Shown piece by piece: positions 7,935 to 16,258 of a stretch of DNA of 64,000 nucleotides. The position numbers were made by a program, and so were the translations under genes. How positions within the stretch are numbered: the stretch's first letter is position 1; every line of letters starts with the position of its first letter. The notes beneath the pieces are model-generated. The model saw nothing but the letters and a program-made list of their open reading frames with translations. It made no database searches and was not told the DNA's origin. Origin of the DNA: a virus; IMG/VR virus record IMGVR_UViG_3300021440_000014, positions 108,011 through 172,010 of that record. One strand, written 5' to 3'.

Positions 7935-7962
7935 AAGATAAAGTATTTTTACTAAATGTCAA
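7935..7962 (-). promoter_or_regulatory. Sigma70-type promoter, leaderless start for 7928 gene
   Basis: Read on the minus strand: TTGACA (7962-7957), 16-nt spacer, TATCTT (7940-7935), then 6 nt and the ATG. With normal spacing the transcript would begin at or beside the start codon. Confidence 0.65.
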
Positions 7963-8195
7963 GGGTTTAAAAACCACAAAGCTTTTTTAAGCGGCTCCGT
8001 AACGCATTTAATTCCTTCTTTTCTTCCCTGTCCATAAACGTCTACAACGATTCTCGTTAGAATACTACATAGCCAAGGATAATGCTTCTCTGGGTAATCT
8101 TTTACAGTAAAAGAATGTCTTACTCCATCCACTTCCAGAACAATTCTTGGAAAATTTTCATCACTTTTGTCTATTTCTGCACATTTTATATTCAT
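7959..8195 (-). CDS. Hypothetical protein
   Basis: 78 aa from the ATG at 8195 (MNIKCAEIDKS); a further upstream ATG would lie inside the terminator hairpin and is rejected. Beta-rich (RIVLEVDGVRHSFTVKDYP). Not recognised. Confidence 0.55.
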   Translation of the reverse strand: MNIKCAEIDKSDENFPRIVLEVDGVRHSFTVKDYPEKHYPWLCSILTRIVVDVYGQGRKEGIKCVTEPLKKALWFLNP

Positions 8196-8236
8196 AAAAA
8201 AGATGACCCTAGCCGCTAACACGCGAATCTAGGGTC
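8196..8236 (-). terminator. Terminator after the 8240-8512 RNA cluster
   Basis: On the minus strand GACCCTAG and CTAGGGTC form an 8-bp stem with a 16-nt loop, followed by ATCTTTTTT. It ends the RNA transcript just before the ATG at 8195. Confidence 0.6.
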
Positions 8237-8277
8237 TTGTTTAATACAGGCTTTTAGCTTTATCGAACTAAGCCCAA

Positions 8278-8384
8278 TCGTCTCTTAATCTAATCCCAAC
8301 GTTTTACCGCTAAACTAGCGGGGCTAAAAATTGATATGGTGCCCCGCGCCGGATTTGAACCAGCGTATTTGGTTTAATTAACGA
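8278..8384 (-). ncRNA. Inside-out (circularly permuted) tRNA
   Basis: Read 5' to 3' on the minus strand, the 3' half comes first: CCAA, ATAC, T-arm GCTGG-TTCAAAT-CCGGC, acceptor GCGGGGC, ACCA. Twelve nt later comes the 5' half: GCCCCGC, TA, D-arm GTTT-AGCGGTA-AAAC, TTGGG. The two acceptor halves match perfectly (7 bp), TTGG pairs with CCAA, and the flanks extend this stem (ATTA/TAAT, ACGA/TCGT). D-loop GG matches the canonical T-loop. Anticodon not determinable; CCA is encoded. Confidence 0.55.
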
Positions 8385-8420
8385 CTCTCTTATTTCGACT
8401 TCTGTATTGGGTTTTTCAGC

Positions 8421-8512
8421 TTAGGGTAATAACTTGACATTCAATTTTAACTTGACTGCCTTAGAAACAGTTTTTAACCTTAACCTGAGTGGCGGTTTCC
8501 CGCCTACCCTAA
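8421..8512 (-). ncRNA. tRNA-like RNA with CTA (amber) anticodon loop
   Basis: Ends TTAGGGT and ACCCTAA pair (7 bp). The D-arm position is GGCGG-GAAA-CCGCC. An anticodon-like arm ACTGT-TTCTAAG-GCAGT gives T33, CTA, A37, which would read UAG. The expected T-arm is not clear; TCAA-GTTAAAA-TTGA and a 9-nt direct repeat GTCAAGTTA occupy its place. Possible suppressor tRNA or decoy. Confidence 0.4.
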
Positions 8513-8513
8513 A

Positions 8514-9272
8514 TTACTTGCCAAAAACGTAACCAATAAGAGATTCTCCAATCTTGCGATCCTTATCAGTTTCCACTTCATTGGCGCGACTACGAGCCTT
8601 ACGAACTGCTCGGCCCAAAATTTCAATCCGGTTAAGAATATCAGACTTTTGCGCTGGAGTCAACAATCCGCTCCATTCCTGTTCTTCAATTTCGCCAATT
8701 TCAACGTCCTTATCGACTAATTGAGTTTGCGCAGGATGCTCTACCGTAGGAGGATGAAGAACAATAACGACCTTCTCCTTCTTCGTGCGCTTCTTCTTAA
8801 CTGAACGCGCAACGAAATACCCCTTGCCGCGAGCTTCATCAGGTCGGAATCCCTTTGCCGGATCAAGGGTAGGTGCCGCAGCAACGAGCGTTGCAAGTTC
8901 CGTAACGCGCTTTTCAAGTTCGAGAAGAGTTGTAGCGGGAACACCTGTTACCAACGTAACTCCATCTTCCGTAACAATATCGGCCCGCGCAATTGTATTG
9001 GCTTCGGCGATTTGATAGGAGGAGTCAATTGCCTTGATAAGGAAGGGTTTGATTGCCTGAAGTTCCTTCTCTACCGTAGTCTGAATATCTGATTGACTTT
9101 CAGTGACAGAAGATCCTTCTCCTGAAGGAGTAAATGTAACTCGCTTTTCCTCAAAAAGATGTCGCTTGCTCTCGAATGATTTCGTCAGATCAGCGCGAAC
9201 TTTTGAAGCCTGCGTCTCAAGCCCGCCATTAACCGCGAGCAATTCATGTAGTTTTGTCTTGTTATTTGCCAT
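8514..9272 (-). CDS. DUF7873-like conserved protein
   Basis: 252 aa. Starts MANNKTKLHELLAVNGGLETQASK and has PATTLLELEKR, PTLDPAKGFRPD, RTKK and HPAQ segments in the order seen in a family of unknown function found in phages and actinobacteria (I recall it as DUF7873). The gene has clearly higher GC than its neighbours, suggesting transfer or strong codon selection. Promoter TTGACC-16-TAATAT upstream. Confidence 0.6.
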   Translation of the reverse strand: MANNKTKLHELLAVNGGLETQASKVRADLTKSFESKRHLFEEKRVTFTPSGEGSSVTESQSDIQTTVEKELQAIKPFLIKAIDSSYQIAEANTIARADIVTEDGVTLVTGVPATTLLELEKRVTELATLVAAAPTLDPAKGFRPDEARGKGYFVARSVKKKRTKKEKVVIVLHPPTVEHPAQTQLVDKDVEIGEIEEQEWSGLLTPAQKSDILNRIEILGRAVRKARSRANEVETDKDRKIGESLIGYVFGK

Positions 9273-9315
9273 ATTATTTATATATTACTTGTTTTTTAAA
9301 AATGGTCAATACAAA

Positions 9316-9342
9316 ATAAAAACCCCGGTTTTAAGCCGGGGT
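9316..9342 (-). terminator. Terminator after TAXI-type gene
   Basis: Minus strand: CCCCGG-CTTAAAA-CCGGGG stem-loop followed by TTTTTATTT, directly after the 9361 stop. Confidence 0.8.
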
Positions 9343-9360
9343 ATGATAAACTATTATTCT

Positions 9361-10287
9361 TTACTTAGCTGGAGTCTCGTTAAGCTCCAAGTATGGCCAC
9401 CTGCCCTTTTCCTCTTCGCTAACTTCGCTCCACTTTTTATGATTACCGGGAGTTTCCTTAATCTCGTCAAGCTTTGAGAAAAATTGCTTTCGGAAAGAGG
9501 ATAGCTGATCTACAATTTTCTTAGTCTTATAAGTCTTACTAACGAGTAGACATTGCGCGGAAACCGTGCTTACAGAGTTTGGACTCATTTTATTGTAAGT
9601 AATCGAAGTGGGTTTGTAAACCTGCTTCAAACGATCTACTACTCCGCTAGGGAAACTAAGCAGCTTATAGTCGCGACCAAGCTCTTCAAGATTAGGCAGT
9701 GGCGCGGCACCGACAAATACGGCAGCATCAATAACCCCGCTATTAAGCGCATTCATTACATCTGCACCCTTCTCAAATTGTGTCACGTCATAGCCAATTT
9801 GAGATTGAAGCCTAATAACCTGTGCTGTTACATAGCTTCCTCCTGCTGCACCGACCTTCATTCCTTGAAGAGAAGAAACGTCATTGATAACAATAGGCTT
9901 CGCGCCGAAACCACCAAATCCACCAACAGCCCTCTTTGAAGTGCTCAAAGCTAGAAAATGAACATCTTCGCTAAAAAGAGCCAAGAGAGTCTTAAATCGG
10001 CTAAGATCCTCTGTCTGACCTCGAAAGTAGATCACATCAGAATGCATGAAAGCTGCATAAACTCGATTATTTACCAAAAGATCCAAATTTTCAATAGCTC
10101 CGTGACTTGGAACTTCCTTGAATACAATTCCAGAATCCGTAGTGACTGCTGAAATCTGCTTCAAGAACTGCTGATAAGTTCCAGAGGAAGACCCTGCCGC
10201 TACAAGAAACTCAGTCTGAGCGTGTGTATTTGCGCCGATAAACAGCAATGTGATAAGTGCGATTATGTTTTTCATTTTGTTTTTCAT
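9361..10287 (-). CDS. TAXI-type TRAP solute-binding protein, secreted
   Basis: 308 aa with a clear signal peptide (KNIIALITLLFIGANTHAQ). The mature start reads FLVAAGSSSGTYQQFLKQIS, the signature of TAXI-type TRAP transporter substrate-binding proteins, and residues ~130-190 show MKVGAAGGSYVT...DAAVFVGAAP. Such proteins bind organic acids in the periplasm for TRAP transporters. No transporter genes are nearby, so it may feed a host transporter or serve another envelope role. Preceded by a 44-aa TM peptide. Confidence 0.75.
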   Translation of the reverse strand: MKNKMKNIIALITLLFIGANTHAQTEFLVAAGSSSGTYQQFLKQISAVTTDSGIVFKEVPSHGAIENLDLLVNNRVYAAFMHSDVIYFRGQTEDLSRFKTLLALFSEDVHFLALSTSKRAVGGFGGFGAKPIVINDVSSLQGMKVGAAGGSYVTAQVIRLQSQIGYDVTQFEKGADVMNALNSGVIDAAVFVGAAPLPNLEELGRDYKLLSFPSGVVDRLKQVYKPTSITYNKMSPNSVSTVSAQCLLVSKTYKTKKIVDQLSSFRKQFFSKLDEIKETPGNHKKWSEVSEEEKGRWPYLELNETPAK

Positions 10288-10290
10288 AGA

Positions 10291-10425
10291 TTATTGAATT
10301 TTAATGTTAAATTGGCTATTGTCTTGATATTGTTGAGTAGGCTGCTCTTGATCTCTGTTCATTATCAAAAACAAGATACCAAGAATTAGAATCAAAATTA
10401 ATGTAGCGATTACTCTAAATTTCAT
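10291..10425 (-). CDS. 44-aa single-TM peptide
   Basis: MKFRVIATLILILILGILFL then a polar Q-rich tail. Promoter TTGACT-16-GATACT lies just upstream with the ATG 6 nt later. Resembles the 38-aa TM peptide at 12214 in size, topology and position before an exported protein gene. Confidence 0.6.
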   Translation of the reverse strand: MKFRVIATLILILILGILFLIMNRDQEQPTQQYQDNSQFNIKIQ

Positions 10426-10503
10426 AGTCTCAGTATCGTGTATTTTTTAAAAAAGTCAAGAGGGCAAAATAAATTACTTGCCCCCTTTTGTTTTTTTTCA
10501 ATT

Positions 10504-11049
10504 TTAGAACGAAAGACCAATACCGACGTTATAGGTTAGCGGGCGATGACCTCTATCTCCAGTATAAATACTATAATTCAATCCAGCATAAATAAATGCA
10601 TTGTCAGAAGTATAAAACTGCAAGGAAGCCTCTGGTCCCGTTCGGAATAGCGGCGAAGAATGCAAGTCATACGAAATTCCGGCACTCCAACCAGTATTCA
10701 AATACAACTCCTTAAACAAATGAGTATTCCAGTCAGCGAACAAGTCTGTGGCACCCGAGAAACTCGGCTCCCAATAGACTCCTTGAGAGAGTCCAACCCA
10801 AACTTCCGGCCTAGACTCAAATGGATTACTAGACAAGGAAACATCCAGCCCTACGTTGTTTTTCCCGTTAATGTAACTTCCGCCGCCACCGAGAGTCAAT
10901 TCGTATCCCCCAAATTCCTTGGCACCAGAAGAATTCGTAGAAACGCATGTCGCACTAACAGTAGCATTAGTGTTCGTTGACGCAGACGCATTCAAATTAG
11001 CGAATGCAATCGCAACAGTGATGATTAATGTATTAATTGTATTTTTCAT
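10504..11049 (-). CDS. Outer-membrane beta-barrel-like protein
   Basis: 181 aa. Signal peptide (TLIITVAIAFANLNASAS), then alternating strands rich in G, Y and W (GGYELTLGGGGSYINGKNNVGLDVSLSS...). It ends NVGIGLSF, with the terminal aromatic residue expected of outer-membrane beta-barrels. Suggests a Gram-negative host whose surface the phage modifies. Promoter TTGACT-16-TAGGAT upstream. Family not identified. Confidence 0.6.
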   Translation of the reverse strand: MKNTINTLIITVAIAFANLNASASTNTNATVSATCVSTNSSGAKEFGGYELTLGGGGSYINGKNNVGLDVSLSSNPFESRPEVWVGLSQGVYWEPSFSGATDLFADWNTHLFKELYLNTGWSAGISYDLHSSPLFRTGPEASLQFYTSDNAFIYAGLNYSIYTGDRGHRPLTYNVGIGLSF

Positions 11050-11093
11050 AAGATCTCAATCCTATCATGTTTTTTAGAACAGTCAAACGAAAA

Positions 11094-11125
11094 TAAAAAA
11101 ACCGTTTCCCTTTTGGAGGAAACGG
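11094..11125 (-). terminator. Terminator after 11149 gene
   Basis: Minus strand CCGTTTCC-TCCAAAA-GGAAACGG followed by a T-run. Confidence 0.85.
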
Positions 11126-11148
11126 CTAGTCTACTATATTTTATATAT

Positions 11149-12210
11149 TTAATCGCTATTCATCGGCACCACACAGCTAAACATAATAAGCTTAACAATC
11201 GCCATTACGTTAGGTTTAGGCAGACTATTACCTACTAGATCCACCTTCACTTTCGACGCAAGAGTCACGCCATTTCTAATAACGTCTTGATATACCATCG
11301 TTCCGGTAAGTGAAGCTACGCTATTATCAACCTCAAAAAACGATGACTCGTCCGCCCGCTTTCCTCCTTGAAAAACTTCGTTGCCATTCGCCAATGGTTC
11401 GTTATAGCGCAAATCAAACTCGTATCTTCCTTGACCATCAGTAGCTCTCTTTGGGGACTCTATCCAACGAATAACACCTGATACGCGATCACTCTTAACT
11501 GTTCCTGAAACATCCGTAAACTGAACAGTGACATTATTCCAATACCAAGCACTCTTATCGTAGTCGTAGAACAGATCCCCGTTAACTGTAACTGGTTGAT
11601 AAATTTGAGCAGGACCAGCAGCGATGATATGCTGGCGAAACTCCATCTTATCGTATTTATTAAGAACAGTTATATCAGCTTTTCCGTTAATCATTCTCAC
11701 AATGGGGATAGCCTCCTTCTTTAGTTTGTCAAGCCAGTCAGAGGGACGATTCAATGGCTTGCCATTTGCGTTACCAGAGAACTTGCTTGTAAAGCCACCA
11801 CTTCTACCAATAGGTAGGACATCAACGCTAAGGTTATTGAAGTTATAAACCCCCTCTTGAGAGATAGGAACAGTTCCCAGCATCTTGCCAACCATTCTTA
11901 CATCTTGTGCGTTTCTTGGATTCACTACGCCAAGAGCCATATCATATTTGAGCTTACGGTTCTGAGTAACGCTCTTAGAGAATGTTCCCTCAACGATTTG
12001 AGGATAGTCGTAAATGTTACCAATAAATACAACGCTGTTATCAACATTAATGTTAAAATGATAAACGTCATTGGTTCCCTTTTTGTCTGGAAACTGTTTT
12101 GTAAGATAGGAGATATTGATATCTCCATTTACTTTAACCGGCGCATTTGATTGAGAGAATCCAATTTGAATGAACAAATTAAGGATAATAATTGCAATTA
12201 TGTTTTTCAT
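11149..12210 (-). CDS. Secreted protein of unknown function
   Basis: 353 aa with a signal peptide (IIAIIILNLFIQIGFSQS). The mature part is beta-rich with repeated patterns VNGDINISYLT and VTVNGDLFYDY, suggesting two related domains. Not recognised. Follows the 38-aa TM peptide by 3 nt, so likely co-expressed with it. Confidence 0.55.
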   Translation of the reverse strand: MKNIIAIIILNLFIQIGFSQSNAPVKVNGDINISYLTKQFPDKKGTNDVYHFNINVDNSVVFIGNIYDYPQIVEGTFSKSVTQNRKLKYDMALGVVNPRNAQDVRMVGKMLGTVPISQEGVYNFNNLSVDVLPIGRSGGFTSKFSGNANGKPLNRPSDWLDKLKKEAIPIVRMINGKADITVLNKYDKMEFRQHIIAAGPAQIYQPVTVNGDLFYDYDKSAWYWNNVTVQFTDVSGTVKSDRVSGVIRWIESPKRATDGQGRYEFDLRYNEPLANGNEVFQGGKRADESSFFEVDNSVASLTGTMVYQDVIRNGVTLASKVKVDLVGNSLPKPNVMAIVKLIMFSCVVPMNSD

Positions 12211-12213
12211 ATT

Positions 12214-12330
12214 TTATTGATTTTCTTCGATTTGATCTACGGAAACTTCTTCGCTTTTATTGCTAGTAAGGATAAACAATCCAAAAAGAATCACAACAAT
12301 AATCACTAAAGATATTACTTTGTATTTCAT
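12214..12330 (-). CDS. 38-aa single-TM peptide
   Basis: MKYKVISLVIIVVILFGLFILT and an acidic tail. Chosen start is the ATG at 12330; a longer upstream frame would run antisense-like through the previous gene end and is unlikely. Similar to the 44-aa peptide at 10291. Confidence 0.6.
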   Translation of the reverse strand: MKYKVISLVIIVVILFGLFILTSNKSEEVSVDQIEENQ

Positions 12331-12334
12331 TTGA

Positions 12335-13072
12335 TTACAGGGACAAGGGTTTAAGAGAGCCGTCTTCGCTTGATTCCTTTTTCGAGATTTTAACCTCTTC
12401 CTTTTCGTCCGCTGGGGCGTTAAGGAGCGATGTTTCAAGCTCAGAGAATGCGCGATTCATCCCGTCCTGAATAGAGAGCAACGCGACATCGTTCATGATC
12501 TTCGTCTGGAATTCCTGACCAAGATCAAATAGCTCCTGAGCCTTGGCGAAAGACTTTGCAATCTCCCATTCCTGTCTTTTTTCTTCAATAGTCTGCTCAA
12601 AAATTTCCAACTCCTTTTTGGCACGTTTATAGGCGGCACTTCGGACATCAATCAATTGCTGAAGCTTGACAAGCTTTGGCTCGAAATGGCTAGGCTTTCC
12701 GGGGAACTTCTCCTTAAAGGTAGTAACCTGACCATGAACGTTCTGCAACACAACATACGTATCGCGAATATTAGTCTCTCTCGCAGCTAATTCCTCCTTA
12801 CGACGCTTCCATTCCGTTTCAAGTGTCTCAATAGGGTTTGCGGCAGCTTCGGCTTTCAGTGCTTTAATTCTCCAATTGCCGATCTTTACGGCGACCAATG
12901 GAGCAAATTGAATTGCTGCAAAAGCAATCACAAATGCTACAATAAGCCCAACCAAGCCTTTAATAGCAATGAAGACGAATGGGGCGACAACGAAGCCAAT
13001 TACTGAAAAAATCAGCAGCTTCACCAATGTTTCTGTTCTTTGTTTCTTTTGTTCAATAGATATAGTTTTCAT
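12335..13072 (-). CDS. Two-TM protein with long coiled coil
   Basis: 245 aa. Two adjacent membrane segments at ~20-75, then ~120 residues of charged coiled coil (ETLETEWKRRKEELAARET...), then a C-terminal acidic tail. Architecture resembles membrane-anchored scaffold proteins; function unknown. Promoter TTGACT-17-TAACAT upstream. Confidence 0.6.
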   Translation of the reverse strand: MKTISIEQKKQRTETLVKLLIFSVIGFVVAPFVFIAIKGLVGLIVAFVIAFAAIQFAPLVAVKIGNWRIKALKAEAAANPIETLETEWKRRKEELAARETNIRDTYVVLQNVHGQVTTFKEKFPGKPSHFEPKLVKLQQLIDVRSAAYKRAKKELEIFEQTIEEKRQEWEIAKSFAKAQELFDLGQEFQTKIMNDVALLSIQDGMNRAFSELETSLLNAPADEKEEVKISKKESSEDGSLKPLSL

Positions 13073-13120
13073 ATTTTTATCAGTTGCTATGTTATTTTAT
13101 TTTTTTGTTTTAGTCAATGT

Positions 13121-14116
13121 TTAATTTTCAATAGCAAAAGGCTCAGACAATATTTTAAAGCTCATTCTGCCACCTAAAACCTCGCTTTGTTGTTCTTTAC
13201 AAGGTCTGCATACTATACCCTCTGCGCTGACGCCCTTTAAATATTCTTGCTCGTTAGCCATATTAATAAGCTGCTCTAAGCTGAAATTAAATTTTCCTGC
13301 CCAAACTACAGGGACAAATGGTAAATTATTTTCAACACAAAATTCCATGAAAACATCAAAATCCGCATATTTACGATGCTTTATGCTAAAAAAGTTAAAC
13401 AATGCAAGACTTATTTTTTCGGCTTTCATTGGGTTCTTTTGGATTCCCGGTCCATAGACTTCACCTTGCACAGCATAGTCTCCGGGGAATTTAGCTCTAA
13501 AAGCTCTCAAAGCTTCTTCTATTTTATATTCTCTAGCAACTTTCCAAAAACCATTCCCCTCTTCTTCTTTTAATTCTAAATTTCTGGAGCAAACTCCGAA
13601 TTTTTCGTCTTTAAGATAGAAGGTTCCGCTACTTCCATCCATTTTTAATGTAATACAAGATTCCTTGCCTTGGAGTTCTTTTATTACATCTGGATAGGTT
13701 CTACCATTCAATTCGTCTGTCCTCTTTAAAAAAGATGGGAAACTACCTTCTACTTTTCCGGCTAATTGTGCGGGAACCGGCTTTTCATATTTCTGAATAC
13801 CAGTTTGCTCCGTAACGTCCATTCCTTCGACAATACTATCTTTGTCCAAGAGAATATTGATAGGTAACGCAAGTCCTTCGGAATACTGCCCCTTAAGGCG
13901 AATGGTTTTTAATCTAAAATTCTTATTTCTAAGAAATTCATATTCTGGTTTTTGTGGCAAAATAGTATCGGAATAGTGATAAACACATAAATCGTTTTCC
14001 TGAAACTCATTTTTCTTGACGACTACCTTATAACCAAGGATATCCGCAACCAAAATGTTATCTGCCCCTTCAATAGGGGAAAGCTTTTTTATTCTTTCTA
14101 TACTAGCTAATTTCAT
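13121..14116 (-). CDS. ATP-dependent RNA ligase (Rnl5/DraRnl-like)
   Basis: 331 aa. N-terminal ~100 residues (SIERIKKLSPIEGADNI...GYKVVVKKNEF) form the OB-like module of Rnl5-type RNA ligases. Nucleotidyltransferase motifs follow: motif I LKMDGSSG (lysine that takes AMP), CSRNLEL, VQGEVYGPG (III), EGIVCRP (IV) and FKIL (V). Such enzymes seal breaks with 3'-OH/5'-P RNA ends. With the RlaP-like, DHH, macro and cyclic-phosphate proteins it suggests RNA repair or maturation of the odd tRNAs. Confidence 0.85.
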   Translation of the reverse strand: MKLASIERIKKLSPIEGADNILVADILGYKVVVKKNEFQENDLCVYHYSDTILPQKPEYEFLRNKNFRLKTIRLKGQYSEGLALPINILLDKDSIVEGMDVTEQTGIQKYEKPVPAQLAGKVEGSFPSFLKRTDELNGRTYPDVIKELQGKESCITLKMDGSSGTFYLKDEKFGVCSRNLELKEEEGNGFWKVAREYKIEEALRAFRAKFPGDYAVQGEVYGPGIQKNPMKAEKISLALFNFFSIKHRKYADFDVFMEFCVENNLPFVPVVWAGKFNFSLEQLINMANEQEYLKGVSAEGIVCRPCKEQQSEVLGGRMSFKILSEPFAIEN

Positions 14117-14160
14117 ATATTATAATTATCGTTTTGATTAGTGAAATGTCAATTTAAAAT

Positions 14161-14880
14161 CTATTTTAATTGAAAATATGCATACCCTACATTTTCATAT
14201 TCTTCAAATTTTAATAGCCTATGACTTGTGAACTTATCCCTAATCCAACTTAGATTTACAATAGGTTTATGATATTCTATAACTATATACTTACATTTAC
14301 TTAAAAAATATGCTTCTAGAGGATCTGATAAAAGATCATACTCTGCCCCTTCTATATCTATTTTCAAAAGATCGCATGGTGTTGACATGAAAGTTGCCCA
14401 TGCATCGGAGATTCTAATTTTTTCTTCTCCTAATTCCGAGCCGTAAACTATTTTAGACTCTGGAGAATGACTGTTTTCTATAAATTTACCTCCGCTATAT
14501 CCAACTAAACCTTTTAAAACATATACATTATCGGTGGCAGAATTAAGCTTTAAATTTGATAGACACTTTTTTATAGCCGTATCGCTTGCGTCTACAGCCA
14601 TTCCTGAAATTTTATTCTTAATGTTATTACAAAGCCATAATAAAAATAAACCTTTATTACATCCTACGTCATATACATAATTAAAATCCCATTTAAGAAT
14701 TATATCTGAATAGCCTAATCCATTCTTAATTCCATCTTTATTTGATTTCCAATCTTCTAAATCATAATTAAGATATTTTATTTTACCATAACTATTCAAT
14801 TTAGGATATGTAAAACAATATTTGTTTATTTTCTTTACAATTTTTTTGTACAAGGAAGTTTTTTTGAATTTATTAATCAT
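14161..14880 (-). CDS. FkbM-family methyltransferase
   Basis: 239 aa. VYDVGCNKGLFLLWL is the SAM-binding glycine motif; DLLKIDIEGAEYDLL is the hallmark of FkbM methyltransferases. They O-methylate sugars or peptides. Overlaps the radical SAM gene by 4 bp, so both probably act on the same product. Confidence 0.85.
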   Translation of the reverse strand: MINKFKKTSLYKKIVKKINKYCFTYPKLNSYGKIKYLNYDLEDWKSNKDGIKNGLGYSDIILKWDFNYVYDVGCNKGLFLLWLCNNIKNKISGMAVDASDTAIKKCLSNLKLNSATDNVYVLKGLVGYSGGKFIENSHSPESKIVYGSELGEEKIRISDAWATFMSTPCDLLKIDIEGAEYDLLSDPLEAYFLSKCKYIVIEYHKPIVNLSWIRDKFTSHRLLKFEEYENVGYAYFQLK

Positions 14881-15689
14881 TTTGCTCCTGTGCAGTTTTT
14901 ACATATCGAATAAGGTGTGCCGCCATTCCTAAGCTCTTTTCTAGCCTTTTTCCATTTTTTATTCCCTCTCCAAATATCTAATATAGGCTCATGGATAACA
15001 TTTCCTTCTATGTTTTCATGTTTGTAATCGCAGCAGCAAATAGATATATCTCCGTTAATTCGTATCGGTAAAACTCTTTTTGGGCTATTACAGTATCCAA
15101 GCTTAGGATTATTAACTGCTACTACTCCAGCAATGTTCATTAATTCCTTCTTATCTATCTTTGAATAAGTGAAAATATATGGATATTTATCACAAATAAG
15201 CTTTATTCTTTCTTCCCATCCCGGTTTAAGCGGTGGATGCTGAGTAATAGCAACCCTTTCAACTCCAGATTTTACCAATCTGTCAGCCAGTTCCATCGTC
15301 AAAAGATCTCCATTCGTAAAAATAATAGGCATTGACTTCGGAAGTTCTCTTTTTGTTTTTTCAATAAAAAAACATATCTCTGGATTAAGAAGAGGCTCGT
15401 TTAAATAGTGATATCCAACTGGACCAGCCCAATTGATTTGTTTTAGTCTACTGATTATTATATTAAAAATACCAATACTTATAAATTCTGGTTTTATCGG
15501 CGCAACGCTATTTGGGCAGTAATAGCAAGCCCTATTACATTGCGTGGAAGTCTCTATCCAGATAGCTTGAGGAAAGCGAAAATCTCGATATTTTATAAAA
15601 TTATATACTGAAATATATAGTAATTTTAATTTAAAAATTAGACTAAAGTGATTGAATCTCCTTAAGAAAGAGAGAGCTATATTTCTCAT
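14877..15689 (-). CDS. Radical SAM/SPASM protein
   Basis: 270 aa. TQCNRACYYCPNS gives the CxxxCxxC cluster of radical SAM enzymes. C-terminal ICCCDYKH and ICKNCTGAK fit a SPASM extension with auxiliary Fe-S clusters. Substrate unknown. Coupled to the FkbM methyltransferase; a second radical SAM gene is at 54776. Confidence 0.8.
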   Translation of the reverse strand: MRNIALSFLRRFNHFSLIFKLKLLYISVYNFIKYRDFRFPQAIWIETSTQCNRACYYCPNSVAPIKPEFISIGIFNIIISRLKQINWAGPVGYHYLNEPLLNPEICFFIEKTKRELPKSMPIIFTNGDLLTMELADRLVKSGVERVAITQHPPLKPGWEERIKLICDKYPYIFTYSKIDKKELMNIAGVVAVNNPKLGYCNSPKRVLPIRINGDISICCCDYKHENIEGNVIHEPILDIWRGNKKWKKARKELRNGGTPYSICKNCTGAK

Positions 15690-15693
15690 TTTA

Positions 15694-15879
15694 TTAAACA
15701 GATGATTTGTCCTCTAAATCTGCCTTCAAAAACGCAACAGCGTAAATTAAAGGTATAAATATATAAAATTTATCTGTTTTGGCCATTAAATAAAAAGAAA
15801 ATGAACAAAATAAAATATCATATAAATTAATAGTTTTTCTGGCTAAAAAATTGTTTACTTTTGTCAAAACTGTTTTCAT
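15694..15879 (-). CDS. Small two-TM protein
   Basis: 61 aa with two hydrophobic segments (IYDILFCSFSFYLMA and FYIFIPLIYAVAFL). Not recognised. TATAAT lies 8 nt before the ATG, so it likely begins the leaderless 15879-14161 transcript. Confidence 0.5.
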   Translation of the reverse strand: MKTVLTKVNNFLARKTINLYDILFCSFSFYLMAKTDKFYIFIPLIYAVAFLKADLEDKSSV

Positions 15880-15912
15880 ATATTCATATTATATCCTTTT
15901 TATAAAAAGACA

Positions 15913-15946
15913 ATAAAAAAACCCAGAAATCTTTCGACTTCTGGGC
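15913..15946 (-). terminator. Terminator after holin-like gene
   Basis: Minus strand CCCAGAAGTCGAAAGATTTCTGGG is a hairpin followed by TTTTTTTATT. Confidence 0.85.
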
Positions 15947-15966
15947 TTGGCTATAGACTCCGCAAA

Positions 15967-16191
15967 TTACTTAGGTTGTTCTTCTTTTTCGCCGAACCTC
16001 TGGACAGTTTTACCGGCAACAGCCACGCCAAACATGGTTATAACACTTTCTGGCACGGGCTGCAAAGCTAGAGACTTAACTGATAGATAAATCCAAGGAA
16101 CAAGAATACCAAAAGCCCAAGCTATTAAAATTAACCTAGAACTACTTAGTCCACCGCTATTATCTTGAAAGAATTCTAATAATTTATTCAT
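15967..16191 (-). CDS. Holin-like membrane protein
   Basis: 74 aa from the ATG at 16191. MNKLLEFFQDNSGGLSSSRL precedes two hydrophobic segments, then PESVITMFGVAVAGKTVQRFGE, a pattern common in small phage holin-like proteins. The role as holin is inferred only. Confidence 0.55.
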   Translation of the reverse strand: MNKLLEFFQDNSGGLSSSRLILIAWAFGILVPWIYLSVKSLALQPVPESVITMFGVAVAGKTVQRFGEKEEQPK

Positions 16192-16258
16192 ATTATGATT
16201 TACACATAATATGGGCATTTTTTACCACTTTCTATCTTTTGAAGATAGATGTCAGCCA

